Positions 46,095 to 59,900 of a DNA stretch of 64,000 nucleotides are shown in pieces; the stretch's first letter is position 1; the number at the start of each line of letters is the position of its first letter. Location of the stretch: assembly GCA_023213315.1 (NCBI GenBank), contig JAKCPI010000438.1, positions 1 through 64,000 of the forward strand. Direction: 5' to 3'. The position numbers and the translations under genes were made by a program. This DNA comes from Euborellia annulipes (Eukaryota > Arthropoda > Insecta > Dermaptera > Anisolabididae). The notes under the pieces were generated by a model, which saw nothing but the letters and a program-made list of their open reading frames with translations, was not told where the DNA came from and ran no database searches.

Positions 46095-46433
46095 TAGGCA
46101 TCGGATCGATATGCACTAAAAAACCAAAAAATATGCATTTAAAAAGACCGGAATATGCACAAAAAATATGCATTTTAAAAGTAAATATGCACTTAAAATA
46201 TGCATTATAGACCCATAATATCTAGTGCTTGATAGCTTAAACCGACTCAAGGAACGGGTAAAAGAAGAAATAGCCAATAATTGTATTTTAAAGTTTATTG
46301 CTCTGTATAACCAAACACATTTCTAAGTTACTACATAAAAGCTACAGCTAGACACTGACAAGACAACTCCAATTTATTTAATATAAAATGCAAGGAAAAA
46401 AAAACATGCATTTTATGCAAAATCCGAGCCCTA
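46095..46433. mobile_element. hAT-type MITE, 339 bp, TSD TTGATAAC/TTGATGAC
   Basis: Termini TAGGCATCGGAT / ATCCGAGCCCTA; 7 of 8 duplication bases match. The interior is built of ATATGCA repeats. Confidence 0.75.
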
Positions 46434-46589
46434 TTGATGACCTATATATGAATCTAAAGCTTGTGTTCAATTTTGTACCTATTTATAGTAGGCTAACTTC
46501 TAAAAATCTAATAAATAAAATTTTTCAAATTATTTTGTGCATGATGTTTTTTTAACAAATCATCATGAAAGTAAGGTTTTATTTAATCT

Positions 46590-46850
46590 TTAATAAAAGT
46601 TCCCCCGCGATGCGGGGTCGGCGGACCTCACTTTTTCCCTCGAATCCCACCCATTATACTTTTTTGCGACCGAGAAGGATAGAACAGGCCGGCCCCTCCA
46701 ACGGTCTGACGCCTGTTGAAAAGAGGAAGGAAGAAACAGAGAATGTCACAAAGAACAGAAGGAATTCCTGTCCCAGCTCGAGCAGCTCGTGGTCGCCATC
46801 CACGTACCCACAAGATGTGGGCCCCTGAGCGAAAATGATGATACAGGGAT
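46590..46850 (+). repeat. GC-richer dispersed repeat (copy of the 270-415 family)
   Basis: It stands out from AT-rich surroundings and shares its 3' half with 270-415. An open frame of 87 codons crosses it but is low-complexity and unlike any protein I know. Confidence 0.4.
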
Positions 46851-48056
46851 ACGAGGTTGTAAAAATATCATACCCCTAATTCTCACATCAAGTCATAAAT
46901 GGTTTATTATCTAATTAATCAAAATTATAGTTCATTGTAATTTGATTTGATCATAATGTCAGACTTTCTTACTCGAATAAGTTTTAGTTTAGAAAAACCG
47001 CGTTTGATCGATGCAATTTATGTCGGGAGTTTCTATAATATTCCAAACTAAGAATAGATCTTAGAAGAACTCCCTAAAAGTCTTCACCATATAGGAATTC
47101 ATCTTTCAGGAAATGGAGAAATTACAATTTCCACCTTAATTCGTAGGCTATATAATCCCAAATGTAAATGTATTGATAATTTAGAATTGTTAGTTACTTC
47201 TTAGAGTATATTTGTTAATAAAAGCACCAACTCGTTCTCGTTAAACGTCTCATATACGGCAGCTTGCTAAGAATAATCTGTGCTTCGGTGCACCTCGGAG
47301 GTTTTCGTGCAGCCACATTCAACTCACGATCTTTGATTCTTTTTTCTTCAGTCTCAACTTCAATTCATCATAACATTGAGAGGTATTTGAGTGAAGCACC
47401 AGCCATCTCATTTACTTTTCTTATTATTAAAACAATAATAATAATAATAATTTCATTTAAAAAAATAAATAATTCCATATTATTGTCTCAATTATGAATA
47501 TGCCATAATTAATAAAAAAAATATCCATTATTTAAAAAATTTTGGTAAGTGCAATAATTCTCTTGAATCTTTAGTAGTTGTTTATTATCAATTTTTCAAT
47601 TAATCGTTTTTTTTTTTTGTTGCAACAACAACAACTATAACTCTTTAGGTACTAACACGTTACTAATACTTAGTACAATTTTAATTAATTTTAACCAGAA
47701 AATAATAAAAACAATTAGAAAAATAAAGTAAGAATCTTTTTTAAAGCGATTTAAAGAGAAGAAAAATACCATTGGTCTATTTTAAATTCGACTGTAATCG
47801 AGGCTAAATGTTAATTAAATTATAACTAGTAGATTATACAACTACTTCAAAAACATTACTAAATAACATTAATAAAAGTGATTTCTGAGAATAATTAAAA
47901 TATAAAAACAAAAAATAAAATAATAGGTAAATATTCTTAATATTTTTTGGAAATATTGCTCAGGGGAGTCGTCGACGTCACATTAAATTTACCTTGGTCA
48001 AAAAAAAGGTCTCTTTACCGCTCATCGCCCTTTGGGAACCACTGGTCCAAACAGAC

Positions 48057-48640
48057 AATCATGTCTATTCTCAAAGCAAAAACGTTAACTTTTAACATCT
48101 GAAATCAGAGTTAATTCATTTTAACACCTCCTTGCCTCAAATTGCAAATCAAAAACTTTAACGCCAAAGCGTTAACATTTAGTCAATAGTGTTTAAAAAT
48201 TAATGTCATGTCTAGGGGGCGCTTTTAATATTTTGACGCCATATTTAATGCATTAAAACGGCGTCTTTAACATAAAAAGTAAGGTTATGATTATGACAGA
48301 TTTGAGATAAAAAGCAACATATTAACGTCGCCTTTAAAACTTGGTTTAGAGAATAGCATATTTTAACGCTGATGTGTCGGATAGGCCTACTAGATGAAAA
48401 TAACAAATCAAGTTACTTAGGTTATCGAGGGGTGTAAAAACATGAACAAAGAGAAAACATAGCTATCTTCATATGGATCGTTAACACCTGATGCTAAAAA
48501 GTAAAATGTTAACGTCGCTGTTAAAACTTGGTTTAGAGCATAGCAATTTTTTAACGCTGGTGTTATTACTTTACTTTTTAACACCCAATTTATGATGTTA
48601 AATTCTAACGTTTGTTTTTATAGAATAGACCTGCATTGAT
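48057..48640. mobile_element. Foldback MITE with TTAACGTC-type repeats
   Basis: Termini GTCTATTCTC..AAAACGTTAAC and the reverse near 48600-48630. An internal block TTTAAAACTTGGTTTAGAG occurs at 48331 and 48516. A small relative lies at 9005-9060. Confidence 0.6.
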
Positions 48641-49679
48641 GATAAATTTATTTGAACCCGGAAGTCATTTTATTTTTATTTTTATTAGAGAGAAACAAAA
48701 AAAATTAAAAATTCATCTGGATCATAGAAATGAGGGTGTTTTTTAAATATAATAATAATACAAACCACAAAATCTTTAATAAACATAGAAAGTGACATCT
48801 CGAATTAATAACTTTAAGAGCGGCAAGAATTTACATGCGCCATCAAACGCAAAATATTTTTATCTTAAGCGATAAATATTTTTCTTTTAAAAATAGATGA
48901 ATTTTCCTGTTCTACTTGAAATTTTTTTGGAGCGAAGTTTGGGCACACTCTGAATATGCCACTGTGCATTTCATTGCACTCCACTTTTTGTATGGTCCCA
49001 GAAAACAAATAATGTTGACACTCTTCTGAAAGTTGAACTTGATTCTCTTTTACTTTTGTTGACGTTCCCAAAAAATTTTCTTCGAAGTTCTTTTTGTCTT
49101 TCACTTGAGAGCAGATATGGAATAACAAATTTCGCAATTAGCTACATGTCCAACTTCTTTATATATTGCAATAGTTTATACCGGTCAAGTTACAGATATA
49201 TTAGATCTATAGGTATATTAGTTAAACGGTGTCGTCCCGATAGCGAATAATCTGGAGATAAGCTCTTCCTCCTCCACCATCATCGTGCCATTCAGATATC
49301 GATAGTATGCGCCCTGTGGAAGGCAGAGCTTGCGCACCTGGTTAGCTAAGATACCAGATGTTTCACCTGTACTTTCTAGTTTTTCAATTAAAAATTAATA
49401 TTTAACTTTTGTTCCTATTATTTTGAGATAGGAATAATCTATAACTTGATTATTGAGAAGTCCTCGGGCCATTATCATCTTGATTTCTTTAAAATATTGA
49501 TTAGAACTATCACTATAAAGAGAAATTTTGATTAGTAAGTAAGAAAATTTAAAGCGCCACAGCAAAATGAGAATCTGATACCTGATCTGATTTGAATACT
49601 CAGTGAGCAGAATTTTAGTAAAAATTGAAAGTGAAGATGGTATTTGAAAATTTTCTCTAAAAGTCAAAAATAATAAAAA

Positions 49680-50060
49680 TAACTAGTAGTGGGCCGAATT
49701 TAAGAGTATGCCGCCTATAGGCTAAAGTCCAATTGCCGCCTCTCTATAGTTCATATTTGCTTAATACATTTGTATATGTATACATATATTGTATAAAATA
49801 AATGTATTAAGCAAATATGAACTATAGAGTCCATTTGCCGCCCCTCTATAGTTCATATTTGCTTAATACATTTATTTTATACAATATATGTATACATATA
49901 CAAATGTATTAAGGAAATATGAACTATAGAGGGGCGGCAAATGGACTTTAGCTGTACAAATGTATTAAGCAAATAGGGGCGGCAAATGGACTTGAGCCTA
50001 TAGGCGGCATACTCTTAAATTCGGTCCTGTATATGGCATTACTAGTTATTTTTATTATTT
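49680..50060. repeat. Nested palindromes
   Basis: Outer arms TGGGCCGAATTTAAGAGTAT / reverse at about 50005-50028, themselves inside AAAATAACTAGTA / TACTAGTTATTTT. Inside, the CTATAGTTCATATTTGCTTA palindrome occurs twice in a row. Confidence 0.75.
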
Positions 50061-50958
50061 ATGACTTTTATAGAAAATATTCGTAAATTCGTACGGGAAA
50101 TATTATTAACGTCTGAAATAATTCATTTCAACTTTTGAATAAATCGCCAATCGCCCCTGAATTTGTAGACAGCCCTGGACATATAACTTTCACTTACTCT
50201 CTATTATTTTAAGGAGCAAGAATTTTATATTTTAAATTTAGTTATGTATTATTTTTAGTCATAAGGTCAGAGAGCCTCTAGACCGTATCAATACCAGTCG
50301 TTTTTAATGAAAATTCTATTTCAAAAAGAGCTTTTTTTTTTTTTTTTTTAATTTGTATAGCATGTCTTTTGTAGATATACAGGGGGTGGCAACATAACTT
50401 TCTTTTAAAATCCATTTTTTAAATCATTTTTTATAATGTAACTACAATATTTAAATTTTGTTTTACACCAGTTTTGAAAATCATATCAGGTCGGTGACGA
50501 CCCTTATTGTCCACTGAATAAGCCGATTTCTGGCTTTTGTCATGACTTTTTATCTGCATATCAGCGGGTATGTTGGCAATTTCTTTTCGGATGTTGGCTT
50601 TCAGGTCTTGTATAGTAAAGTTTTTCAATTCAGGTGGGCCTCAAAACGTGTATTTCTACTGCAATCTCTGGTTTGTAATTTTGGATTAAATCCATTCATT
50701 GAGTAAGCAAAAGTGAAAAAGATTTTGGGGAATATAATTAAAGAAAGTTTCAAAAAAATGCGCACGTCCCCAAAATATCAATATAAAGGGGATGTATTTC
50801 TTCTACTTTGGGGTGTTCATCTACAGGAAGTCACTCTATAACAAAGTATTCCGGATTTTGTCTTTTGTTCCTGTTTATAATTCTCAAACACTTAATACTT
50901 TGTGTCAAGTTTTTTGATATAATAAATAACAAATGACGGTTTCACATGTTTTAGGATA

Positions 50959-53900
50959 ATGGGTCTAGCAGAGAGTAGCAATGCCGGATCTAGAGCTCAT
51001 CTGACAGATATATCTCCCACATCTTTCAGAACTCAGACAAATAATAAACCTGATATCTCAGCAAGTGACAGTTCAGGAAGAGTGGCAATGTTAGCTGATG
51101 GCACCTGCGCCTTTTATAATAAACATCGCAATTCCACATCCGTTTCATGGGGTAACAAAATAACATTAAAAAAAATTTATTTCTAAATAATTCTTAAATT
51201 CCTTTCAAAATTAACATCAACAAAGTGTTATTTAAAATATGTTTACAGACAGAAAAAACTCATGTCATTTAATTTAGAAGATTTCTGCTAATATTTAATT
51301 ATTACCTCTTTTCTTCTCTTTCCTCCCTCTTTCTTGTTTATTCCCTATCAAGAAAGTATCGGTAATTTAAATAGGGTCCAAGAATTTATAAAAAGAAAAA
51401 ATACCTAATCAAAAATTTACGGTTTATCTAAAAATAATTTTGGTCTAAACGTTTCAAGATCCAGTGGTTTCCGTGACCGTCCTAAGCGATAAAATTTAAT
51501 TAAATTATTGATACGGGTATATGGGTTATAAATTAATTTGAATAATTTTTTGTCTTTTTCCAAATCTAAGGCAGATATGGTAAGAGATATAAAAAAAATT
51601 CCATTTCAAAACCATAGACTTTAAATATTGACTGGGATGATGAAATGCTAATAAAATGTGAATAAGAATTTAATGAGACATCAATTTCCCCTATTAGAAG
51701 ACTTTGTTTTAAATTGAATTCTTTCACAATCTAAATTTACTTTAGTGTCACATTAAATTTAAATTATCTAACCTTTTAAAGATTTCTTTTATTTGATAGA
51801 TTATAATTTTAGAAAATCTTCCGAATTAGTGGCAGCCAAAATAAACATATCTTAATCAGGAAGTGAATTGTGTTCAGCCAGGAAAATAAAAATATATTTA
51901 ATTTTTGGAAGGATGTTCGCCGTGTCTTTTTCAAAAATTATTTATTAAAAAATATTGTAATTATAGGCCTATATTATTACTTTCACTTATCCTATATATG
52001 TATAATATATATAGAGAGAGAGAAATGTCAAAAATTCGATGTCGAAATTTTGATGGACATACATGTTTTGAGGTCCCTGAGTCCAAAAAAGTGGGTCCCG
52101 CAAATTGGTCTGTCTGTGTGTCTGTTTATCTGTGTGTAACGATTTTTATCATGAAGGGATTGAGCGACCGGATTGAAATTTTATATGTAAGTTAGGTATA
52201 CTCCCGGACACTCAAAATAAGCTTTTGAACAAAATCGGCCAAAAAGTACTAGTACTTTACTAATGTACTTTTTTAGTTTTTTTCGATTTTGTCAAAATTC
52301 GCTCCACCAAAATTTTTAAAAATTCAAAAATCAATTATTTTTTAGATGCTTTTTAAAATGTATATTCTCATTTTGCCCTAAAAGTGTTTTGAAGCACACT
52401 TTACTCTTGAACTTCATAGACAAGATAGGAGAAATGGTTGCCATAGTAACAGAATATAAATCTTTTTCTTTTTAGATTAAAATTCATACAAATCAGCTAT
52501 TTTTTAGATGCTCTTTAAAAAGTATATCAATGAAATTTTTCGTGAAAATTGTTTAAAGTACACTTTACCGATTTCAAATTCATTTTCCGGCTCTTCCTTC
52601 CATAGAGCCAATGTTAAATCCCCGTATGGGGATTTGCATGTTAATTTCGATTCAAAAGGCGTTCCTTTTGAAACTTTTTTCACATTTAAAAAAAATGTTT
52701 TCCAATTCTTATGAAATTTTGTATTTATTTGGGATTTTCTATCTATTGTGTATCCAAATATTTTATTTCAAGCAGTCAACATTTAAAACGCAAGTTTGAA
52801 ACTAAGGTGCTATGGGAAAAAAGATGGCAGTTATGAGAGGGTTTCATCTATTTTTTCTTGATTTTCACACATTTATTTCAAAGAAGATTTTATTCTTGAG
52901 AAGTTCTATTAGATTTTTTTTTTGTATTTTGTAGATTGCATGCCACTTAAATTTTGCATGTGGTTTTTACACTTGCATGTGTGCATTGACTTTTAGAATT
53001 TCGACCACCTTCAAGTCTTTCTCTTGTTTTAATTCAAAATTTCGTAATTATCAAAATTCTGCGATTTTTTATATGGCGTAAACGGTCGGGGCTTATATTT
53101 GGGTTGCGATTTGATTATTACAACTATTAAATCTTCAGTTTTAAAGAAGCAAGGAATTCTTCTACCCATTTAAATACAGAAAAGTTGAATCTGGGAGCCA
53201 CTCTTTTTACTTCATCTTCTTCTCCCTTGTAGTTATTCTGATCTCCTGATTTTAAAGTGTAACAGAAAATTTGATTAATCAAATTTTCTCTTATCTTCTT
53301 CTTTTTACTTTCTCTTACCTATATATGTTAATATATATATAGAGAAAGTATTGGATTCATGTCAAAAATTCGATGTCGAGATTTTGATGGATATACACGT
53401 TTTGAGGTCCCCTGAATCCAAAAAAAGTGATTTTCGCGACATGGTCTGCCTGTGAACAAATTATCTCGAGAAAGAAAAGAGCTTGGATTTTGAAATTTTA
53501 TACTTAAGTTAGGCATCCTCCTGAAGCGTGAAAATAAGCTTTTGAATGAAATTGGCCAAAAAGTACTAGTACTTTACTAATGCACTTTTTCAGTTTTTTT
53601 TTATTTTCTCAAAATTCGCTCTAGCGATTTTGTTTAAAATTCAAAAATCAATTATTTTTTATATGCTCTTTAAAATGTATATTCTCGTTTTGCTCTCAAA
53701 AGTGTTTGAAGCACACTTTACTCTTGTACTTCATAGAAAAGATAGGAGAAATGGTTGCCATGGTAACAAAATATATTTTCAATTGTTTAGAGCTCTTAAA
53801 ATTTTTCTGAAATTTCTCATCTTATCCGCTGTTGCCACCAGAGGCGTAACGTATTTTAGCTGCCCCCCCCCTCTCAGCCTTCAAATATTTTTAATTTATT

Positions 53901-56900
53901 TTTATAGGTCCGTACCCGCCCGATTTTATTTGTAAGCTCGTCCTCCCGAACCCCGAACCCGTTTATTTAGACTTTCTACCCGGCGGTAATTTTTTTCATG
54001 GCCCTCATTGCCCGCCCGGCCCGGCCTGCGGGCCCTCCAAAGTCCGAGGCCCCCGCATCGAACGGTTTGCAGGGGTGTACATTACTCCACTGGTTGCCAC
54101 ATTGCTATTGTCTTTTGTCTTCTGGAATGGTCTGCTAATAATGCGTTATTTTATTCATCAAAAGATTTTGATGGATACCAGGATCATAGAAGGATTTTCA
54201 TTTTACACCGAAATAAATAAATAAAAATAGTTTGTTTATTTTTGAAAATTCAAATAATTTTAAATAAAGAACCGGCCTTAGACAGATATTTGTCGTCTAC
54301 ATTAAATAATAGTATATTAAAATTCCCACAATATGATTATAATTTATAACTATTTGAGATTATTTTTTTATCTCAAAATAGTCAACATAATAAGGAATTA
54401 ATTATATAAATACTCGATGAGAGATCTCTGAAATATTTTACATCTTGCTAAATTGGCTCCTTTTCAATATCAATTTCTCTCACAAGAACTGAAATATATT
54501 TCTGTCTAAGTTTATTCCTGGGTAAGATGAGGCTGTGTTGGTGTTGGAGGCAACAACATTGCCAGGCTATTTTGGTGTCATTGATGTTTGGTGATGTTGT
54601 GCACGGACATCATGTACTGCTCTTCAGTGTTGTTAAAGCTTTCGAAGCCCACTACCTGTGTTTATTTGGCTTATTGTCCAAAAGAAAGGTGTTTTAAGGT
54701 TGCCTGTGTCGTTGAGGGTGCGTAAAAGTCTTTACTTTTTGATTGATCTTTTTCTCACTTCCTTATTCATACCAAAATTATGACTCACTCATTCTAAATG
54801 AACCAGCCTTAACCATTAACGCCCTTTACAAAATTTTGCTAAATAAATGAAAATACAATTTTTCTTTTTTTGTTGTAGACAAGAGCGAATCCAGAGGAGT
54901 TTCTCGGGGGGGTAATCTGGTGTGGCTGGTCCCATAGCACACAATTTTTTTTCTTAATTTCGTTATTTAAAGGCACATTCTGTAATTGTTTACCAGAATA
55001 TATATACAAATCAAATTTTTAAGTATTTTATATTAAAAATAAAATTTTATTCCCAAAAAAAAAAATATTTTTCTCAAATCTCGGGGGGGGGGGGGGTGAA
55101 TACCCCTTATACCCCTCTCCCTTGTATCCATCCTTGGTTGAAGGTAGGTTTAGTAGAAATGGGTTTAAAAAATTTTATAATAATAACAAAGCAATCTTTT
55201 TCAAACAAGATAAATTCATTTTTGAACACTTTGATACATAAAGGAGAGAAAAAATAAACAGTAGAAATTTGTTGGAAGCCAACTGTTGACAATTTTTCTT
55301 AAATTATAAATAATATAATATATCACAATATGAATAGTTTTTGGTTTATTTTAATTTTGCCTGCCTGCATCTCTCACAGCCACTTTCATTTCAATATTAA
55401 ATAATTATTTCCAAAATTAAAAAAATGTGTTTTTAAATATTTTTATCTATTTTACAGATTGCCAATCTGAAACTCAAATCCAAAGAAATGATCCTGAGCT
55501 TCTAGAAATAGTCAAAACTGACACCGAAAATTGTTTACAACAAATAAGTGTCGTCCCATTATCAGAAACTCCAATAAATTCACAGGTGAGATTTATTCTA
55601 ATTAATTTTTTCTATTCTGAATTGAATTTATAATTTTCCAATATATTTTAGATAAAATAAATTGGAATTTATTAATATTATTATTTATTATTTATTATCT
55701 TACTATATTCAATTTAACTTTTTTTAAATTTTTTTATTTGATCTTGATCTAATATATATTTCTATTTCATTTCAGAAAAGTGAAAATGATTTTAAATATA
55801 TAAGGCAAATATTAAAAAAAATTGATAAAGCCAGAAGAACTGAACTTCGACTTTCTGTGGTAATTAATAAGTACAATAGTTGTAAAAATATAATTTTTCT
55901 AATTTCTAAAACATCGTTTTAAAATAGTGATATACACCTTTTGAATTTATAATAAGAACCAGTTACAAAAAAAAAACCTTCCCCCTTAACTTCAGCAAAA
56001 TTTTAAAAAATGTACAACACTATTTTTAAAAATCAATTTGAAAATTTTTTTCAAAGATTTTTTAAAAATAATTTAGCGCCACTGTTTTTCAGATTTTCTT
56101 CATATCTATTACTATTAAATATTTTTCCTTTAGATTAATGAGATACAGTAGAGTCTTGCTAATCCGGACTTCCAACCCAATGCAACATATACATGGAACA
56201 CAAGGGAGGCATCGTCCCATCATCCCTATGCTGTTCAGATCACGACTAACAGAATTAATCAATTCCAATCTTCCTTTGTCCCCATGACCTCCAGTGATTG
56301 GAACAAGCTTCCTGCGTCTATCTTCCCCAAAACCTACAATCTTCAGACTTTCAAGTCTAATATCAACAGGCATCTGCTCAGTTCCCGCAGTTGAGTTCTC
56401 CTTTTATGCTTCTCCTGTTGTTTTTATTTTCTTCCTGGCTGCATGTGACCTCTGGTCATTATAGGTCTTCGGACCTTATGCACCCATTCCCAAAAAAAAA
56501 AGTTATGAAGTTGAAACTAAAAAGTTGATGCTCTAACTTTAGACCCAATTTGAATTCTTTTAAATTGGGAAATTCCTGATTGGGAAAGTTGAAGAAAATT
56601 TTATAAATCCCACATATTTTCAAAAATTGGCTTTAAACCTGGTCTACACGTAATGTTTTGTCGTCAGCCATGGATGATCATGACATGATTGTCCAACATG
56701 TGTAACAAGTACAGTGACAAACTTGCCAAAGAATTATGTGCAGAAGGTTTGTGTACCAGATACAAGCAAGACGGAGAAAAGGGTGCGTATAGACGGGTGT
56801 TAGTCTGATCTGTTAAACTTCGCTCTTTGCTTAGCACGCTGGGGATTTTAAATAGAGTTTAAATACTATTTAAAATGTACACGCACCTGTATTAGAGGGT

Positions 56901-59900
56901 TTTAAAAAGTTAATTGAATTATATGAATGTTTTCCTTGCCTCTGGTATGTGAAATCTAAAGATTGCAAATAACAGAGACAAGGAAATCCAGGTTTTGGTT
57001 AGCAAATACAAAGAACTGGACAGTGAAGCAACTAATTCAACAAATTTCTAAAAGTGGCCAATCGTAGTCATACCACTCCCATTTATTTATATTAAACAAA
57101 TTGATTTTTTTACAAAACAAAATAGTAGCCTATACAGCAGACCAGGGGCACCAGCCAGAAAATTTTTTCAGTGAGGGATGAGAAGTGATTCACGCATTAA
57201 AAAAAGGCTTAACATTAAAAAAGAATTCTGTGTTGTGTGGTTTTAGCAATTTATCTATAAATTTTCAGATCGACTGACCCAAAGATGGGTGAAAGTTTGA
57301 ATAGCACTCAAGACTGTCGTCAAAACATGAAGTGTACACCAGACTTTAGACTAATTTCTTCCTCGTTTGACCTAGTCACCGAGATAGTAAGAGTGGTTTC
57401 CTGTTCCCTCTCTCTCTCTCTACCTCTTATTTATGCTAACAAGATACTACTCTATTAATAGAATATTATATGTTGTGGAATTTTTCCCTTGGCTGTACCA
57501 TGGACGGAAATCCCGTCTTGATTAACAAATCAAAAAGCAACAACTTCTATGTTAGTAATTATCAGACTTGGAGAGTGTTAAAATCTTAGGAACAAATCGT
57601 CTAAAATTCTATTTAAAAAACAAATTCGAACTTATTTAATAAAAATATATAGCGGAAGCTGGGGCACAGTGATATTTGCGCACTGAAATACAGTGGCAGC
57701 ATTGTTTTTGTTGTTATTGCTGGCAATGAGATCTGCTGCTTCATGCTATTTTAGTTGTACATCGCGAGGTTTTTATTTTCACTACGTGTTTCATGGTAGG
57801 TGAGGTAAATTTCTACTGTTATATTTCCTTTATATATTTCTTAAACAATATATATTATAAATTTTTCGATATACACTTATGTAATGTAAACGTGAATGAA
57901 ATTGTGCTATAGACTATTATGTAACAAACAACAGGGGCACGTTGTAACACTGTATAACACAAGAAATCATGTAGCGGAAACGCAAAATACTCTGACAACC
58001 ATAGAAACTTTTCAAAGTTGATTTAATTTTTCTATTCACGGGCTCACTTCTTGTAGCAGGCCTACTTGGTGATTACGAATTTACTTCAATTTTCTTTATG
58101 CCATCGTTATTCCATCTTCCACATGAGTGTCAGATAAGCGACTAGAGAATTATGTGATAAAATATAGATGATAGTTTAAAATAAATGTAAAAATATATTT
58201 TAGATAAAAAAATCATAATTTCTTTAGATGACTAGTTTTTAAAACTTTCAATTTTTTCTCGGGCCCCCCCTTTAATCCGTCTCTGCTCCCATTCCTTATT
58301 AAAATGTTTTATTGAAATTTTAATATTTTATTAATTAGTAATTAAAAAGGTATTAATGGAACTAGATAAAAAATAATTGTCTACTCGTTTCAACAAATTT
58401 TTTAAAATTTATTTTAATTTTTTTATTTTTTTATTTTATAAGTCTTGTGAAAAATTTACTTTGTTCTTTTTGAAGGAGGAGGATGGACGTCTTATTCGTG
58501 GATGCATTAGAATTTTTCTGAATTTAAAACGACCTCCTCGAGAAAATTCAGCAACACAATTTGAAAATGTTGAGAGAGTTAGTCAACAAGACTCACATTC
58601 CTTCCTTGAAGTAACAAGGTATAATAAAAAAACTACCATAATTACTAGGGACGTGAGATTATAGTATTGTCTCTGTTTAAAATTATTTGTTCAGAGGATG
58701 GAAGAAATATGAGGACCATCTTAAATCATTTATTTATAGATATTTCAGCTGATCAACTTAAAATATCAGTAAATAAATGATAATAAAAATAGTAAGATGA
58801 ATAGAATAGATAGTAGGGGGGGGAATATCAGCCAAATTGGAATGCTCGAGGTTCAATAAAACTCCCAGACTTTTCGGTCTGTAGATGGCCAAATAAATTC
58901 AGGCCGAAACGTCTTATTTTGGGAGTTTTATTGCACCTCTAGCATGGCTGATATCTTCATATCTCCATTATAATCATATCACAGTCACACCTTCAAGCAA
59001 CGATAAATAGATTGTAGATCTATTAGTTTCAAAGATATCCTCATTTTGAAGTCATCATGCCATACCACTAGACGAAAATGTTACATTCGGCTATTTGAGT
59101 TTAATAGATTACTTAACCAACGATGTCGATGAGACAATTGGCTGTCGAACAATCTAATAAATAAAAGGAGAGAAGAATAGCTTTTATCGAATGAAAATCC
59201 CAATTAAAGAAAACGTTTCGGCCTCAATTAAGTAAAGCCATCATCAGTTCTTAGGAGAATATATGCAAGAACTGATGATGGCGTTATTTAATTGAGGCCG
59301 AAACGTTTTCTTTAATTGGGATTTTCATTCGATAAAAGCTATTCTTCTCTCCTTTTATTTATTAGATTGTTCGACAGCCAATTGTCTCATCGACATCGTT
59401 GGTTAGTAATCTATTAAACTCAAATAGCCTCATCATCAGTTCTTAGGAGAATATATGCAAGAACTGATGATGGCGTTATTTAATTGAGACCGAAACGTTT
59501 TATTTTATTGGGATTCTCATTCAATGGAGGCTGACTTCATCTCCTTTTATTTATCTAGATTGCTAATATTCGTCCAATAACAACTGCTAAAGCAATAATT
59601 CTCAAAATATTTTTTGTTTTTCACAAAATTGATTAATCCTGCCCTGGGTGCAAAACTAGATTTAGTAATTCTAATGGGAACATACACAGACAGACTAACA
59701 CTTCAATATTTTATTTATTTGTAAAAATATAATATGATTTTATTTTAGTGAAACTACTACAAATGAAGTGATTGAATCTCTATTGAAAAATAATAAAATA
59801 ATTACTAGTCCAAGAAAATTTGCGCTTTATGAGCGATATTATGAACACGGACAAACAACCAAAGGTAAAAAAAAAAGGTATGCTATAAAATATATTTACA

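Larger units (their letters stand above)
45092..50954. other. Region between the divergent NDUFC2 and RASSF genes
   Basis: Holds two hAT MITEs (45363, 46095), a dispersed repeat (46590), a MITE (48057) and nested palindromes (49680). No LIM or C1 zinc-finger exon for RASSF was found. 50100-50954 shows no classified feature. Confidence 0.5.

Noticed and set aside
46565..46828. 87-codon plus-strand frame in the GC-richer block
   Set aside because: It crosses a dispersed repeat shared with 270-415 and has no recognisable domain.
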